Positions 24,754 through 34,581 of a DNA stretch of 64,000 bases are shown one piece after another. The stretch is from Pseudomonas sp. RIT-562 (GTDB lineage Bacteria > Pseudomonadota > Gammaproteobacteria > Pseudomonadales > Pseudomonadaceae), in the NCBI RefSeq assembly GCF_026241895.1, contig NZ_JAPJIV010000004.1, positions 1 to 64,000 on the forward strand. The letters are read 5' to 3'. The stretch's first letter is position 1, and the number at the start of each line of letters is the position of its first letter. The notes beneath the pieces were generated by a model. It was given only the letters and a program-made list of their open reading frames with translations. It did not search any database and had not been told where the DNA came from. Position numbers and translations under genes: made by a program.

Positions 24754-24765
24754 GGGGTACGCCAA

Positions 24766-25179
24766 ATGTTGCAACCAAAGCGTACGAAGTTCCGCAAGCA
24801 GATGACTGGCCACAACCGTGGCTTGGCTCAGCGCGGTAGCAAAGTCAGCTTCGGCGAATATGCGCTGAAGTCTGTAGCTCGTGGTCGTCTCACCGCTCGT
24901 CAGATCGAGTCAGCGCGTCGTGCACTGACCCGTCACGTGAAACGTGGCGGCAAGATCTGGATCCGTGTATTCCCGGACAAGCCTATCTCCAAAAAGCCCC
25001 TCGAAGTTCGGATGGGTAAAGGTAAGGGTAGCGTCGAGTACTGGGTTGCCCAGATTCAGCCAGGCAAAGTCCTGTATGAAATCGAGGGTGTTTCTGAAGA
25101 GCTGGCGCGTGAGGCTTTTGCCCTGGCTGCTGCAAAGCTGCCGCTCGCCACCGCTTTTGTTAAACGGACGGTGATGTGA
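24766..25179 (+). CDS. rplP: 50S ribosomal protein L16
   Basis: The 137-residue protein near the A-site tRNA elbow starts [18 protein letters not shown]. The region [22 protein letters not shown] contains the arginine that YcfD hydroxylates in E. coli. Its TGA stop overlaps the rpmC ATG by one base. Confidence 0.98.
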   Translation: MLQPKRTKFRKQMTGHNRGLAQRGSKVSFGEYALKSVARGRLTARQIESARRALTRHVKRGGKIWIRVFPDKPISKKPLEVRMGKGKGSVEYWVAQIQPGKVLYEIEGVSEELAREAFALAAAKLPLATAFVKRTVM

Positions 25180-25370
25180 TGAAAGCGAACGAACTTCGTG
25201 AAAAAGACGCGCCGCAGCTTAACGAGCAACTGCTCGGCCTGCTGCGCGACCAGTTCAATCTGCGCATGCAGAAAGCAACTGGCCAGTTGGGGCAGTCTCA
25301 CCTGCTCCGGCAAGTTAAGCGTGACATCGCTCGCGTGAAGACTGTGCTCAAACAGCAGGCAGGTAAGTAA
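25179..25370 (+). CDS. rpmC: 50S ribosomal protein L29
   Basis: The 63-residue two-helix protein lies at the tunnel exit next to L23. ATG 25179 gives [17 protein letters not shown], the family start; an extra upstream GTG codon at 25176 is not needed. The C-terminal helix has [17 protein letters not shown]. Confidence 0.97.
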   Translation: MKANELREKDAPQLNEQLLGLLRDQFNLRMQKATGQLGQSHLLRQVKRDIARVKTVLKQQAGK

Positions 25371-25372
25371 TC

Positions 25373-25639
25373 ATGGCTGAAGCCGAAAAAACCGTCCGTA
25401 CGCTGACTGGCCGTGTTGTCAGCGACAAAATGGACAAGACCATCACCGTTCTGATCGAGCGTCGCGTAAAGCACCCGATCTACGGTAAATACGTTAAGCG
25501 TTCGACTAAGCTGCACGCGCACGACGAAACCAATCAGTGCCACATCGGCGACAAAGTCACTATTCGTGAAACTCGTCCTTTGGCCAAGACTAAGTCTTGG
25601 GCGCTGGTTGATGTTCTCGAACGCGCTGTGGAAGTCTAA
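25373..25639 (+). CDS. rpsQ: 30S ribosomal protein S17
   Basis: The 88-residue OB-fold primary assembly protein contains [17 protein letters not shown] and [13 protein letters not shown]. It starts 2 bp after the rpmC stop, so the genes are probably coupled. Confidence 0.98.
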   Translation: MAEAEKTVRTLTGRVVSDKMDKTITVLIERRVKHPIYGKYVKRSTKLHAHDETNQCHIGDKVTIRETRPLAKTKSWALVDVLERAVEV

Positions 25640-25662
25640 GGACTAGGGGTCGGAGAAATTAT

Positions 25663-26031
25663 ATGATTCAGACTCAATCCATGCTCGATGTGGCCGATAA
25701 CAGCGGCGCACGCCGCGTTATGTGCATCAAGGTGCTGGGTGGCTCCCATCGTCGTTACGCTGGTATCGGTGACATCATCAAAGTTACCGTTAAGGAAGCA
25801 ATTCCTCGCGGTAAAGTGAAAAAAGGCCAAGTGATGACTGCTGTTGTAGTCCGCACTCGTCACGGCGTACGTCGTGCTGATGGCTCCATTATCCGCTTTG
25901 ATGGCAACGCTGCTGTTCTTCTGAACAACAAGCAAGAGCCGATCGGCACCCGTATCTTTGGGCCAGTGACCCGTGAACTTCGTACTGAGAAGTTCATGAA
26001 GATCGTCTCGCTCGCCCCAGAAGTGCTGTAA
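25663..26031 (+). CDS. rplN: 50S ribosomal protein L14
   Basis: The 122-residue intersubunit-bridge protein starts [16 protein letters not shown] and includes KRGDIIK-like [17 protein letters not shown]. In E. coli it begins the spc operon. Here it follows rpsQ after 23 bp with no terminator, so S10 and early spc genes look joined. Confidence 0.98.
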   Translation: MIQTQSMLDVADNSGARRVMCIKVLGGSHRRYAGIGDIIKVTVKEAIPRGKVKKGQVMTAVVVRTRHGVRRADGSIIRFDGNAAVLLNNKQEPIGTRIFGPVTRELRTEKFMKIVSLAPEVL

Positions 26032-26042
26032 GGAGATCCGAC

Positions 26043-26357
26043 ATGCAAAAGATTCGTCGTGACGACGAGATCATCGTGATCGCCGGCAAAGACAAAGGTA
26101 AGCGCGGTAAGGTGCTTAAGGTTCTCGCTAACAACCGTCTGGTTGTTGGTGGTCTGAACCTGGTCAAGCGTCATACCAAGCCTAACCCTATGTCGGGCGT
26201 GCAAGGCGGTATCGTCGAAAAAGAAGCTCCACTGGACGCTTCTAACGTCGCCATTTTCAACGGCGAAACCAACAAGGCTGATCGCGTTGGTTTCAAAGTA
26301 GAAGACGGCAAGAAAATTCGTGTCTTCAAGTCGACCCAAAAAGCGGTTGATGCTTGA
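26043..26357 (+). CDS. rplX: 50S ribosomal protein L24
   Basis: The 104-residue KOW-domain protein is an early assembly initiator. The KOW motif [21 protein letters not shown] is at about residues 6-26. It follows rplN after 11 bp with AAGGAG upstream. Confidence 0.98.
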   Translation: MQKIRRDDEIIVIAGKDKGKRGKVLKVLANNRLVVGGLNLVKRHTKPNPMSGVQGGIVEKEAPLDASNVAIFNGETNKADRVGFKVEDGKKIRVFKSTQKAVDA

Positions 26358-26379
26358 ACACTGCTAGGTAGATGAGACC

Positions 26380-26919
26380 ATGGCACGACTAAAAGAGATT
26401 TACTGGAAAGAAATCGCACCGAAGCTTAAGGAAGAACTTAAGCTTTCGAACGTGATGGAAGTTCCACGCGTTACAAAAATCACCCTGAACATGGGTCTGG
26501 GCGAAGCAGTAGGTGACAAAAAAGTCATCGAGCACGCTGTTGCCGACCTGGAAAAGATCACCGGTCAGAAAGTCGTTGTGACTTACGCTCGGAAATCCAT
26601 CGCTGGCTTTAAAGTCCGTGAAGGTTGGCCGATCGGCGTCAAAGTGACCCTGCGCCGTGAGCGTATGTACGAATTCCTGGATCGTCTGCTGTCGATCTCC
26701 CTGCCTCGGGTTCGCGACTTCCGCGGCCTGAATGCCAAGTCCTTCGATGGTCGTGGTAACTACAGCATGGGCGTTAAAGAGCAGATCATCTTCCCGGAAA
26801 TCGACTACGACAAGATCGATGCTCTCCGCGGTCTGGACATTACCCTGACCACCACTGCCAAGAACGATGATGAAGGTCGCGCCCTGTTGCGTGCTTTCAA
26901 ATTCCCGTTCCGCAACTGA
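26380..26919 (+). CDS. rplE: 50S ribosomal protein L5
   Basis: The 179-residue 5S rRNA-binding protein of the central protuberance contains [19 protein letters not shown] and the P-site tRNA loop near [13 protein letters not shown]. In E. coli S8 represses the spc operon by binding at the rplE start. A comparable structure at this start was not identified by eye. Confidence 0.98.
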   Translation: MARLKEIYWKEIAPKLKEELKLSNVMEVPRVTKITLNMGLGEAVGDKKVIEHAVADLEKITGQKVVVTYARKSIAGFKVREGWPIGVKVTLRRERMYEFLDRLLSISLPRVRDFRGLNAKSFDGRGNYSMGVKEQIIFPEIDYDKIDALRGLDITLTTTAKNDDEGRALLRAFKFPFRN

Positions 26920-26932
26920 TTGGAGTAGGAAA

Positions 26933-27238
26933 ATGGCCAAGATGAGCATGAAAAACCGCGAGCTGAAACGTCAGCTCACGGTTGCCAAGTACGCCAAAAA
27001 GCGTGCAGCACTGAAAGCTATCATCGTTGATCTGAACGCAAGTCCAGAAGCACGTTGGGAAGCTACAGTAGCTCTGCAGAAGCAGCCACGTGACGCAAGC
27101 GCTTCGCGCATGCGTAACCGCTGCCGCCTGACCGGTCGTCCACACGGCGTTTACCGCAAGTTCGGCCTCGGCCGTAACAAACTGCGTGAAGCGGCAATGC
27201 GTGGTGACGTACCAGGTCTGGTTAAAGCCAGCTGGTAA
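26933..27238 (+). CDS. rpsN: 30S ribosomal protein S14
   Basis: The 101-residue long form lacks the zinc-ribbon cysteine pairs (C-minus type). It begins [19 protein letters not shown] and ends [15 protein letters not shown] 26933 follows GGAGTAGGA. A 208-bp structured gap follows before rpsH, unusual for this cluster. Confidence 0.98.
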   Translation: MAKMSMKNRELKRQLTVAKYAKKRAALKAIIVDLNASPEARWEATVALQKQPRDASASRMRNRCRLTGRPHGVYRKFGLGRNKLREAAMRGDVPGLVKASW

Positions 27239-27299
27239 GCACTTTCAAAGTCCAGGTGGCCAGAATCGCAAGATACTGACCGCCGGTGACCTTGAATCT

Positions 27300-27327
27300 G
27301 GAACAAGCCCCTTTTGGGGCTTGTTTC
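27300..27327 (+). terminator. Terminator-like hairpin between rpsN and rpsH
   Basis: AACAAGCCCC (27302-27311) and GGGGCTTGTT (27316-27325) pair perfectly around TTTT, with two more outer pairs. The following tract TCATTTCC is only moderately T-rich. It is positioned to stop or attenuate transcription after rpsN. Confidence 0.65.
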
Positions 27328-27349
27328 ATTTCCGGAGTATGTCTAAAAT
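27321..27349 (+). promoter_or_regulatory. Putative secondary promoter for rpsH onwards
   Basis: TTGTTT (27321-27326), a 17-bp spacer and TAAAAT (27344-27349) form a plausible sigma-70 promoter; the -35 element lies in the right arm of the preceding hairpin. The -10 matches consensus at 5 of 6, the -35 only at 3 of 6. Confidence 0.4.
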
Positions 27350-27353
27350 ACGC

Positions 27354-27426
27354 GGCTCGCCTGAGCCCGTGTGTTTTAGGCCCGGAGATTCTCGGCGACA
27401 TATGTAGCCGCAAGGCTAATTTTTTT
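27354..27426 (+). promoter_or_regulatory. Structured rpsH leader with two further hairpins
   Basis: GGCTC-GCCT-GAGCC (27354-27367) and TAGCC-GCAA-GGCTA (27405-27418) form hairpins. The second is followed by seven T, like a short intrinsic terminator just upstream of rpsH. The region could host S8-type autogenous control, which is inference. Confidence 0.4.
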
Positions 27427-27446
27427 GTATTAGGAGCGTCTAGCCC

Positions 27447-27839
27447 ATGAGTATGCAGGACCCGTTAGCGGACATGCTAACTCGAATCCGTAATGCCCAG
27501 ATGGCTGAAAAGTCCGTCGTAAGCATGCCTTCTTCCACGTTGAAGGTGGCTGTAGCTAAAGTCCTGAAGGACGAAGGTTACATCGCGGGTTATCAGATCA
27601 GCAGCGAAACAAAACCACTGCTGTCTATCGAGCTGAAATATTTCGAAGGCCGTCCGGTCATCGAAGAAGTGAAGCGCGTTAGCCGTCCAGGCCTGCGTCA
27701 GTACAAGTCCGTCGATGATCTGCCGAAAGTTCGTGGCGGTCTCGGTGTGTCTATCGTCTCCACCAACAAAGGTGTGATGACGGATCGTGCTGCGCGCGCT
27801 GCCGGTGTCGGCGGCGAAGTTCTTTGCACTGTGTTCTAA
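27447..27839 (+). CDS. rpsH: 30S ribosomal protein S8
   Basis: The 130-residue central-domain assembly protein is the spc operon repressor in E. coli. It starts [17 protein letters not shown] and ends with the conserved [12 protein letters not shown] 27447 follows TAGGAG. It is the first gene after the 208-bp structured gap. Confidence 0.98.
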   Translation: MSMQDPLADMLTRIRNAQMAEKSVVSMPSSTLKVAVAKVLKDEGYIAGYQISSETKPLLSIELKYFEGRPVIEEVKRVSRPGLRQYKSVDDLPKVRGGLGVSIVSTNKGVMTDRAARAAGVGGEVLCTVF

Positions 27840-27851
27840 GGGGGGATAAGC

Positions 27852-28385
27852 ATGTCACGCGTCGCTAAGAACCCCGTTAAGCTGCCAGCCGGTGTCGAAG
27901 TCAAATTCGCAGGCCAACAGCTTTCGGTGAAGGGTGCCAAGGGCACTCTCGAACTGAACATCCATTCGTCCGTTGAGATCGTTGAAGAAGCTGGTGAGCT
28001 GCGTTTCGCTGCTCGCAATGGCGATCAACAAACTCGCGCAATGGCTGGTACCACTCGTGCGTTGGTAAACAACATGGTCCAAGGCGTAAGCCAAGGCTTC
28101 GAGCGCAAGCTCCAGCTGGTCGGTGTTGGTTACAAAGCGCAAGCAAAAGGCACAGTGCTGAATCTGGCTCTTGGCTTCTCGCACCCAGTGGATTATGAAC
28201 TGCCGGAAGGCATCACCGCTGAGACTCCTAGCCAGACCGATATCCTGATCAAGGGCATCGACAAGCAGCTGGTAGGTCAAGTGGCCGCCGAGATCCGCGA
28301 CTTCCGTCCACCAGAGCCGTACAAAGGCAAAGGTGTGCGCTACGCGGACGAAGTCGTCCGTCGTAAAGAAGCCAAGAAGAAGTAG
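27852..28385 (+). CDS. rplF: 50S ribosomal protein L6
   Basis: The 177-residue two-lobed protein near the GTPase centre starts [14 protein letters not shown] and ends with the conserved [22 protein letters not shown]. It follows rpsH after 12 bp. Confidence 0.98.
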   Translation: MSRVAKNPVKLPAGVEVKFAGQQLSVKGAKGTLELNIHSSVEIVEEAGELRFAARNGDQQTRAMAGTTRALVNNMVQGVSQGFERKLQLVGVGYKAQAKGTVLNLALGFSHPVDYELPEGITAETPSQTDILIKGIDKQLVGQVAAEIRDFRPPEPYKGKGVRYADEVVRRKEAKKK

Positions 28386-28395
28386 GGCATAGCAA

Positions 28396-28746
28396 ATGAC
28401 CGACAAAAAAGTTACTCGACTGCGTCGCGCTCGCAAAGCACGCCTGAAAATGCACGAACTCGAAGTCGTGCGTCTCTGCGTGTTCCGCTCGTCGCAGCAC
28501 ATCTACGCCCAGGTCATTTCGGCCGACGGCGCCAAAGTTCTGGCATCTGCCTCGACTTTGGATAAAGAACTGCGTGATGGTGCCACTGGCAACATCGACG
28601 CGGCCACTAAGGTTGGCCAGCTGGTCGCTACGCGTGCTAAGGCCGCTGGCGTCTCGCAAGTGGCTTTCGACCGCTCTGGCTTCAAGTACCACGGCCGCGT
28701 TAAAGCGCTGGCTGATGCTGCTCGTGAAGCTGGGCTGGAGTTCTAA
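28396..28746 (+). CDS. rplR: 50S ribosomal protein L18
   Basis: The 116-residue protein binds 5S rRNA together with L5. It contains [15 protein letters not shown] and [21 protein letters not shown]. It follows rplF after 10 bp and rpsE starts 3 bp after its stop. Confidence 0.98.
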   Translation: MTDKKVTRLRRARKARLKMHELEVVRLCVFRSSQHIYAQVISADGAKVLASASTLDKELRDGATGNIDAATKVGQLVATRAKAAGVSQVAFDRSGFKYHGRVKALADAAREAGLEF

Positions 28747-28749
28747 GTT

Positions 28750-29250
28750 ATGTCAAATAACGACCAAAAGCGCGACGAAGGCTACATCGAGAAGCTGGTT
28801 CAAGTTAACCGCGTAGCCAAAACCGTTAAAGGCGGCCGTATCTTCACTTTCACCGCGTTGACCGTGGTTGGTGATGGTAAAGGGCGCGTTGGCTTCGGCC
28901 GTGGCAAGTCGCGTGAAGTGCCTGCTGCGATCCAGAAGGCAATGGAAGCTGCTCGCCGCAACATGATCCAAGTTGATCTGAACGGCACCACTCTGCAGTA
29001 CGCAATGAAGTCCGCTCACGGCGCTTCGAAGGTGTACATGCAGCCTGCCTCTGAAGGTACCGGTATCATCGCTGGCGGCGCTATGCGTGCTGTCCTCGAG
29101 GTTGCTGGCGTTCAGAACGTTCTGGCCAAGTGCTACGGCTCGACTAACCCGGTAAACGTGGTTCACGCCACTTTCAAAGGTTTGAAAGCTATGCAATCTC
29201 CTGAATCCATTGCCGCCAAGCGTGGCAAAAGCGTCAAGGAGATCTTCTGA
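28750..29250 (+). CDS. rpsE: 30S ribosomal protein S5
   Basis: The 166-residue protein lines the mRNA entry tunnel and affects decoding fidelity. The spectinomycin loop is within [14 protein letters not shown], wild-type by inspection. The C-terminal domain contains [19 protein letters not shown]. Confidence 0.98.
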   Translation: MSNNDQKRDEGYIEKLVQVNRVAKTVKGGRIFTFTALTVVGDGKGRVGFGRGKSREVPAAIQKAMEAARRNMIQVDLNGTTLQYAMKSAHGASKVYMQPASEGTGIIAGGAMRAVLEVAGVQNVLAKCYGSTNPVNVVHATFKGLKAMQSPESIAAKRGKSVKEIF

Positions 29251-29252
29251 TC

Positions 29253-29429
29253 ATGGCTACCGTTAAAGTAACGCTGATCAAAAGCATGACCGGCCGCATC
29301 CCTAACCACAAACTGTGCGTTAAGGGTCTGGGTCTGCGTCGCATCGGTCACACTGTAGAAGTACTTGATACTCCCGAGAATCGCGGGATGATCAACAAGG
29401 CTTACTACATGCTGCGTGTCGAGGGTTAA
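29253..29429 (+). CDS. rpmD: 50S ribosomal protein L30
   Basis: The 58-residue protein begins [19 protein letters not shown] and contains [21 protein letters not shown]. It lies 2 bp after rpsE and 3 bp before rplO. This is the small bacterial L30 form, complete. Confidence 0.97.
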   Translation: MATVKVTLIKSMTGRIPNHKLCVKGLGLRRIGHTVEVLDTPENRGMINKAYYMLRVEG

Positions 29430-29432
29430 TCG

Positions 29433-29870
29433 ATGAAACTCAATGATCTGAGTCCAGCGCCGGGTTCCCGTCGCGAAAAGCATCGTCCGGGCCGTGGTAT
29501 CGGTAGTGGTTTGGGCAAGACCGGTGGCCGTGGCCACAAAGGTCAGTCCTCCCGCTCCGGTGGCACCATTGCTCCAGGCTTTGAAGGCGGTCAACAGCCG
29601 CTGCATCGTCGCCTGCCGAAGTTCGGTTTCGTTTCCCTGAAGGCCATGGACCGCGCAGAAGTGCGTCTGTCCGAGCTGGCTAAAGTGGAAGGCGACATCG
29701 TCACCGTGCAGTCCCTGAAAGATGCCAACGTGATCAACGTCAACGTTCAGCGTGTGAAAATTATGCTGTCCGGCGAAGTTAGTCGCGCTGTCACCATCGG
29801 AAAGGGAATCGGCGCCACCAAAGGTGCGCGTGCGGCTATCGAAGCAGCTGGCGGCAAGTTCGAGGAATAA
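29433..29870 (+). CDS. rplO: 50S ribosomal protein L15
   Basis: The 145-residue protein has a long basic N-terminal extension that threads rRNA ([22 protein letters not shown], in part) and a C-terminal globular domain. It ends immediately before secY: the stop at 29868-29870 abuts the ATG at 29871. Confidence 0.98.
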   Translation: MKLNDLSPAPGSRREKHRPGRGIGSGLGKTGGRGHKGQSSRSGGTIAPGFEGGQQPLHRRLPKFGFVSLKAMDRAEVRLSELAKVEGDIVTVQSLKDANVINVNVQRVKIMLSGEVSRAVTIGKGIGATKGARAAIEAAGGKFEE

Positions 29871-31199
29871 ATGGCTAAGCAAGGTGCTCTCTCTGCGCTC
29901 GGCAAAGGCGGTATGTCTGAACTCTGGGCTCGTCTGCGTTTTCTGTTCCTGGCGATTATCGTCTACCGAATAGGCGCACACATCCCGGTTCCAGGTATCA
30001 ACCCGGACCGACTCGCGGACCTGTTTCGACAGAATGAGGGGACCATTCTTAGCTTGTTCAACATGTTTTCCGGCGGCGCGCTGGAACGGATGAGCATCTT
30101 TGCACTGGGGATCATGCCGTACATTTCGGCATCGATCATCATGCAATTGATGACCGCCGTCAGCCCGCAGCTGGAGCAGTTGAAGAAGGAAGGTGAAGCT
30201 GGGCGTCGCAAGATTGCTCAGTACACCCGCTACGGCACTGTCGTCCTCGCTCTCGTTCAGGCTATTGGCATGTCCATTGGTCTGGCAGGGCAGGGCGTAT
30301 CGTTCACTGGTGACTTTGGCTTCCATTTCGTCGCGGTATCCACTTTTGTGGCTGGTGCGATGTTCATGATGTGGCTGGGTGAGCAGATTACTGAGCGTGG
30401 TGTTGGCAACGGTATCTCGATGTTGATTTTCGCAGGTATCGTCGCCGGTCTTCCGAGAGCGATCGGGCAGTCTTTCGAGTCTGCACGTCAGGGTGATATC
30501 AATATTTTCGCCCTGGTTGCCATCGGTTTGCTGGCAGTAGCGATTATCGGTTTTGTGGTGTTCATTGAGCGTGGCCAGCGTCGTATTGCTGTTCACTACG
30601 CCAAGCGTCAGCAGGGCCGCAAGGTCTTCGCTGCGCAGACTAGCCACTTGCCGCTGAAGGTGAACATGGCCGGCGTTATTCCGGCTATTTTCGCGAGCAG
30701 CATTTTGCTGTTCCCGGCTTCGTTGGGTACCTGGTTCGGTCAGTCTGAAGGTATGGGCTGGTTGCAGGACATCTCGCAGTCGATCGCTCCTGGTCAGCCG
30801 TTGAATATTCTGCTGTTTAGTGCAGGGATTATTTTCTTCTGCTTCTTCTATACGGCGTTGATGTTCAATCCGAAAGACGTAGCGGAAAACCTGAAGAAGT
30901 CCGGTGCCTTTATTCCGGGCATCCGTCCAGGAGAGCAGTCAGCGCGCTACATTGATGGCGTTCTGACTCGTTTGACCCTGTTCGGTGCTCTATATATGAC
31001 GGCCGTGTGCTTGCTGCCCCAGTTCCTGGTGGTTGCAGCAAACGTTCCGTTCTACCTTGGCGGGACCTCGTTGCTGATCGTCGTCGTGGTTGTGATGGAC
31101 TTCATGTCCCAAGTACAATCGCACCTCGTTTCGCACCAGTACGAATCCCTGATGAAGAAAGCCAACCTGAAGGGTTACGGCAGCGGAATGTTGCGCTGA
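29871..31199 (+). CDS. secY: Preprotein translocase subunit SecY
   Basis: The 442-residue channel has ten hydrophobic transmembrane segments. Conserved marks are the plug and pore region [32 protein letters not shown], and the C-terminal cytoplasmic loop with [15 protein letters not shown]. It starts directly after rplO with no gap, so it is translationally coupled. SecE is encoded at 4101. Confidence 0.99.
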   Translation: MAKQGALSALGKGGMSELWARLRFLFLAIIVYRIGAHIPVPGINPDRLADLFRQNEGTILSLFNMFSGGALERMSIFALGIMPYISASIIMQLMTAVSPQLEQLKKEGEAGRRKIAQYTRYGTVVLALVQAIGMSIGLAGQGVSFTGDFGFHFVAVSTFVAGAMFMMWLGEQITERGVGNGISMLIFAGIVAGLPRAIGQSFESARQGDINIFALVAIGLLAVAIIGFVVFIERGQRRIAVHYAKRQQGRKVFAAQTSHLPLKVNMAGVIPAIFASSILLFPASLGTWFGQSEGMGWLQDISQSIAPGQPLNILLFSAGIIFFCFFYTALMFNPKDVAENLKKSGAFIPGIRPGEQSARYIDGVLTRLTLFGALYMTAVCLLPQFLVVAANVPFYLGGTSLLIVVVVVMDFMSQVQSHLVSHQYESLMKKANLKGYGSGMLR

Positions 31200-31226
31200 G
31201 TACCCATAAGGTTCGAGGAGTTGGTG

Positions 31227-31343
31227 ATGAAAGTTCGTGCATCGGTGAAAAAGCTGTGCCGTAACTGCAAGATTATTCGCCGCGAAGGTGTTGTTCGAGT
31301 AATTTGCAGCGCGGAACCGCGTCACAAACAGCGCCAAGGCTGA
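31227..31343 (+). CDS. rpmJ: 50S ribosomal protein L36
   Basis: The 38-residue protein ([18 protein letters not shown], then [14 protein letters not shown]) is the zinc-binding form, with C11, C14, C27 and a histidine as ligands. It sits between secY and rpsM, the usual place. Species with this form often have a zinc-free paralogue elsewhere that replaces it in zinc starvation. Confidence 0.97.
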
Positions 31344-31361
31344 GTGTGATTGTGCTTCAAG

Positions 31362-31385
31362 CCCGGTAGCTAGTGCGCTACCGGG
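31362..31385 (+). terminator. Terminator-like hairpin between rpmJ and rpsM
   Basis: CCCGGTAGC (31362-31370) pairs perfectly with GCTACCGGG (31377-31385) around TAGTGC, followed by TTGATTATTTGTT. It marks the spc-alpha operon boundary as a weak terminator or attenuator. Confidence 0.6.
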
Positions 31386-31476
31386 TTGATTATTTGTTAT
31401 TACAGCGATATTATCTCGCGCCCTATTTCTTGGCTTCCGGGGCGTAGGTAGCTGTCAATTGGAGTCCCACTGAATG
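31386..31476 (+). promoter_or_regulatory. Candidate alpha-operon leader (S4-responsive)
   Basis: The remaining about 90 bp before and across the rpsM start are GC-patchy and able to fold near the ribosome-binding site. In gammaproteobacteria S4 binds a pseudoknot here. Position supports it, but the pseudoknot was not proven by eye. Confidence 0.35.
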
Positions 31477-31830
31477 GCCCGTATTGCAGGCGTTAACATT
31501 CCAGATAACAAGCATACTGTTATCTCGCTGACCTACATCTATGGTGTTGGTCGCACTACTGCGCAGAAAATTTGCGCAGTTGCTGGGGTAAACCCAGCCG
31601 CTAAGATCAAGGATCTGAGCGACGAGCAGATTGAATTGCTGCGTGGCGAAGTGGCGAAGTTCACCACTGAAGGTGACCTGCGTCGCGAAATCAACATGAA
31701 AATCAAGCGTTTGATGGACCTCGGTTGCTATCGCGGTCTGCGTCATCGTCGTGGTCTTCCAGTGCGCGGTCAGCGTACCAAGACTAACGCGCGTACCCGT
31801 AAAGGTCCGCGTAAGCCGATCCGCAAGTAA
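31474..31830 (+). CDS. rpsM: 30S ribosomal protein S13
   Basis: The 118-residue 30S-head protein contacts the P-site tRNA through its C-terminal tail. It starts [25 protein letters not shown] and ends [11 protein letters not shown]. It is the first gene of the alpha operon. Confidence 0.98.
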   Translation: MARIAGVNIPDNKHTVISLTYIYGVGRTTAQKICAVAGVNPAAKIKDLSDEQIELLRGEVAKFTTEGDLRREINMKIKRLMDLGCYRGLRHRRGLPVRGQRTKTNARTRKGPRKPIRK

Positions 31831-31860
31831 TCGCCCCAGCGAATCGACAGGAAAATTATC

Positions 31861-32250
31861 ATGGCAAAACCTGCTGCTCGTCCTCGTAAAAAAGTTAAAA
31901 AGACAGTGGTTGATGGCATCGCCCACATCCATGCTTCTTTTAACAACACAATCGTGACCATCACCGACCGTCAAGGTAACGCGCTTTCTTGGGCTACCTC
32001 CGGTGGTTCGGGTTTCCGCGGTTCCCGCAAGTCCACCCCGTTTGCTGCTCAAGTAGCTGCTGAACGTGCTGGTCAAGCTGCGCTGGAATATGGCCTGAAA
32101 AACCTCGACGTTAACGTCAAAGGTCCAGGTCCAGGTCGTGAGTCTGCTGTCCGTGCTTTGAACGGCTGTGGCTATAAGATCGCCAGCATCACCGACGTGA
32201 CGCCAATCCCGCACAACGGGTGCCGTCCGCCGAAGAAGCGCCGCGTGTAA
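31861..32250 (+). CDS. rpsK: 30S ribosomal protein S11
   Basis: The 129-residue platform protein contains [36 protein letters not shown] and the terminal PPKKRRV. It follows rpsM after 30 bp. Confidence 0.99.
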   Translation: MAKPAARPRKKVKKTVVDGIAHIHASFNNTIVTITDRQGNALSWATSGGSGFRGSRKSTPFAAQVAAERAGQAALEYGLKNLDVNVKGPGPGRESAVRALNGCGYKIASITDVTPIPHNGCRPPKKRRV

Positions 32251-32268
32251 TCCAGGAGATTGTAAAGA

Positions 32269-32889
32269 ATGGCTCGTTACATTGGTCCAAAATGCAAACT
32301 CGCTCGTCGCGAAGGCACCGATCTCTTCCTGAAGAGCGGCGTGCGCGCGATCGAATCGAAGTGCAACATTGAAGCAGCACCTGGTATCCACGGCCAACGC
32401 CGCGGTCGCCAGTCCGATTACGGCACCCAACTGCGTGAAAAGCAGAAGGTCCGTCGTATCTACGGCGTTCTCGAGCGTCAATTCAGCGGCTACTACAAAG
32501 AAGCTGCTGGCAAGAAAGGTGCAACCGGTGAAAACCTGCTGCAACTGCTCGAATGCCGTCTGGACAACGTTGTATACCGTATGGGCTTTGGTTCGACTCG
32601 TGCCGAATCCCGTCAGCTGGTATCGCACAAATCCGTAAGCGTTAACGGTCAAACCGTAAACGTGCCGTCGTACCAGGTTCGTGCTGGTGACGTGGTCGCG
32701 ATTCGCGAGAAAGCAAAGAACCAACTTCGCATTGTCCAAGCTCTCGATCTGTGTGCCCAACGTGGCCGCGTAGAATGGGTAGAAGTAGACACTGAGAAGA
32801 AGTCGGGCGTTTTCAAGAACGTTCCAGCTCGCAGTGATCTGTCCGCCGACATCAACGAAAGCCTGATTGTCGAGCTCTACTCCAAGTAA
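32269..32889 (+). CDS. rpsD: 30S ribosomal protein S4
   Basis: The 206-residue primary 16S-binding protein has the S4 RNA-binding domain ([21 protein letters not shown], in part) and the conserved N-terminal [19 protein letters not shown]. In E. coli it represses the alpha operon. Position between rpsK and rpoA is normal. Confidence 0.99.
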   Translation: MARYIGPKCKLARREGTDLFLKSGVRAIESKCNIEAAPGIHGQRRGRQSDYGTQLREKQKVRRIYGVLERQFSGYYKEAAGKKGATGENLLQLLECRLDNVVYRMGFGSTRAESRQLVSHKSVSVNGQTVNVPSYQVRAGDVVAIREKAKNQLRIVQALDLCAQRGRVEWVEVDTEKKSGVFKNVPARSDLSADINESLIVELYSK

Positions 32890-32911
32890 GGGCTAGAAAA
32901 TAGGTGCATCC

Positions 32912-33913
32912 ATGCAGATTTCGGTAAATGAGTTCCTGACACCCCGCCATATTGATGTGCAGGTTGTCAGTCCAACCCGCGCCAAGATCACTCTCGAGCC
33001 TCTCGAGCGTGGTTTCGGCCACACCCTGGGCAACGCGCTGCGCCGCATCCTGTTGTCCTCAATGCCCGGCTGTGCAGTAGTCGAGGCCGAGATTGACGGT
33101 GTACTCCATGAGTACAGCGCCATCGAAGGCGTACAGGAAGACGTAATTGAAATCCTGTTGAACCTTAAAGGTCTGGCTATCAAGCTGCACGGTCGTGACG
33201 AAGTTACGCTGACCTTGTCGAAGAAGGGTTCGGGGGTGGTTACCGCTGCCGATATTCAGCTGGATCATGATGTCGAGATCGTTAACCCCGATCACGTAAT
33301 CGCTAACCTGGCGTCTAACGGCGCCCTGAACATGAAGCTCACCGTAGCTCGTGGTCGTGGTTATGAACCGGCAGACTCGCGTCAGAGCGATGAAGACGAA
33401 AGCCGCAGCATTGGTCGCTTGCAGCTTGACTCTTCGTTCAGCCCGGTTCGCCGTATCGCATACGTGGTGGAAAACGCCCGTGTCGAGCAGCGTACTAACC
33501 TGGACAAGCTGGTTATTGATCTGGAAACCAACGGTACCCTGGATCCTGAAGAGGCTATCCGCCGTGCTGCAACCATCCTGCAACAGCAGTTGGCTGCGTT
33601 CGTCGATCTCAAAGGTGACAGTGAGCCAGTGGTTGTCGAGCAGGAAGACGAGATCGATCCGATCCTGCTTCGCCCGGTTGACGATCTGGAACTGACTGTA
33701 CGTTCGGCTAACTGCCTTAAGGCGGAAAACATCTACTACATCGGTGACCTGATTCAGCGTACCGAAGTAGAGCTGTTGAAGACTCCGAACCTTGGCAAGA
33801 AATCCTTGACTGAAATCAAGGACGTTCTGGCCTCCCGCGGTCTGTCCCTCGGCATGCGCCTCGACAACTGGCCGCCTGCAAGTCTTAAGAAGGACGACAA
33901 GGCGACTGCCTGA
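32912..33913 (+). CDS. rpoA: DNA-directed RNA polymerase subunit alpha
   Basis: The 333-residue subunit has an N-terminal assembly domain (about 1-235, with [20 protein letters not shown]), a linker and a C-terminal domain (about 250-325) that binds UP elements and activators; [17 protein letters not shown] and [15 protein letters not shown] carry the DNA-contact helices. It lies between rpsD and rplQ. Confidence 0.99.
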   Translation: MQISVNEFLTPRHIDVQVVSPTRAKITLEPLERGFGHTLGNALRRILLSSMPGCAVVEAEIDGVLHEYSAIEGVQEDVIEILLNLKGLAIKLHGRDEVTLTLSKKGSGVVTAADIQLDHDVEIVNPDHVIANLASNGALNMKLTVARGRGYEPADSRQSDEDESRSIGRLQLDSSFSPVRRIAYVVENARVEQRTNLDKLVIDLETNGTLDPEEAIRRAATILQQQLAAFVDLKGDSEPVVVEQEDEIDPILLRPVDDLELTVRSANCLKAENIYYIGDLIQRTEVELLKTPNLGKKSLTEIKDVLASRGLSLGMRLDNWPPASLKKDDKATA

Positions 33914-33955
33914 TCGTCGTAATCACCGAACGTTGTGTTTGGTAAGGAATGAACC

Positions 33956-34342
33956 ATGCGTCATCGTAAAAGTGGTCGTCACCTGAGCCGCACCAGCTCG
34001 CACCGCAAGGCCATGTTTCAAAACATGGCGGTGTCGCTGTTCGAGCACGAGCTGATCAAAACTACACTGCCAAAAGCTAAAGAACTGCGTCGCGTTGCTG
34101 AGCCGCTGATCACTTTGGCCAAGACAGACAGCCTGGCTAACCGCCGTCTGGCTTTCGACCGTACTCGTTCGAAAGCTATCGTTGGTAAGCTGTTCAACGA
34201 CCTGGGCAAGCGTTACGCTACCCGTGAGGGTGGCTACCTGCGCATCCTCAAGTGCGGCTTCCGCACTGGTGACAACGCGCCTATGGCGTACGTTGAGCTG
34301 GTTGATCGTCCAGTTGGCGGTGAAGCTGTATCCGCTGAGTAA
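33956..34342 (+). CDS. rplQ: 50S ribosomal protein L17
   Basis: The 128-residue protein starts [19 protein letters not shown] and is the last gene of the alpha operon. A strong terminator follows within 20 bp. Confidence 0.99.
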   Translation: MRHRKSGRHLSRTSSHRKAMFQNMAVSLFEHELIKTTLPKAKELRRVAEPLITLAKTDSLANRRLAFDRTRSKAIVGKLFNDLGKRYATREGGYLRILKCGFRTGDNAPMAYVELVDRPVGGEAVSAE

Positions 34343-34357
34343 GACGTCAGTCTGAAA

Positions 34358-34387
34358 CAAAAAACCGGGCCTAGTGCCCGGTTTTTT
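34358..34387 (+). terminator. Intrinsic terminator of the alpha operon
   Basis: AAAAAACCGGGC pairs with GCCCGGTTTTTT around CTAGT, with a six-T run on the plus strand. It closes the ribosomal superblock. Confidence 0.92.
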
Positions 34388-34581
34388 GTGCCTGCTGTAA
34401 ATGCGCTGTTCGTACAAGCTTCCTTGCGCCTATAGCGGTCATTATTTGATCGGGACCGTTGTTAGTATTTTTCTATTGATCCGCGCAAATTAATGAATTT
34501 GTGAATAAGCCGATCAGTGGCGATACTCGTCCCAAGCCGATTAGCCGGCAAGATCCAGACCTGACAGAGGAAGAACACCGC

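Noticed and set aside
34501-34581. Longer N-terminus of KatA from GTG 34501
   Set aside because: The extra 27 residues are polar and unlike family members, and a good GAGGAAG precedes ATG 34582.
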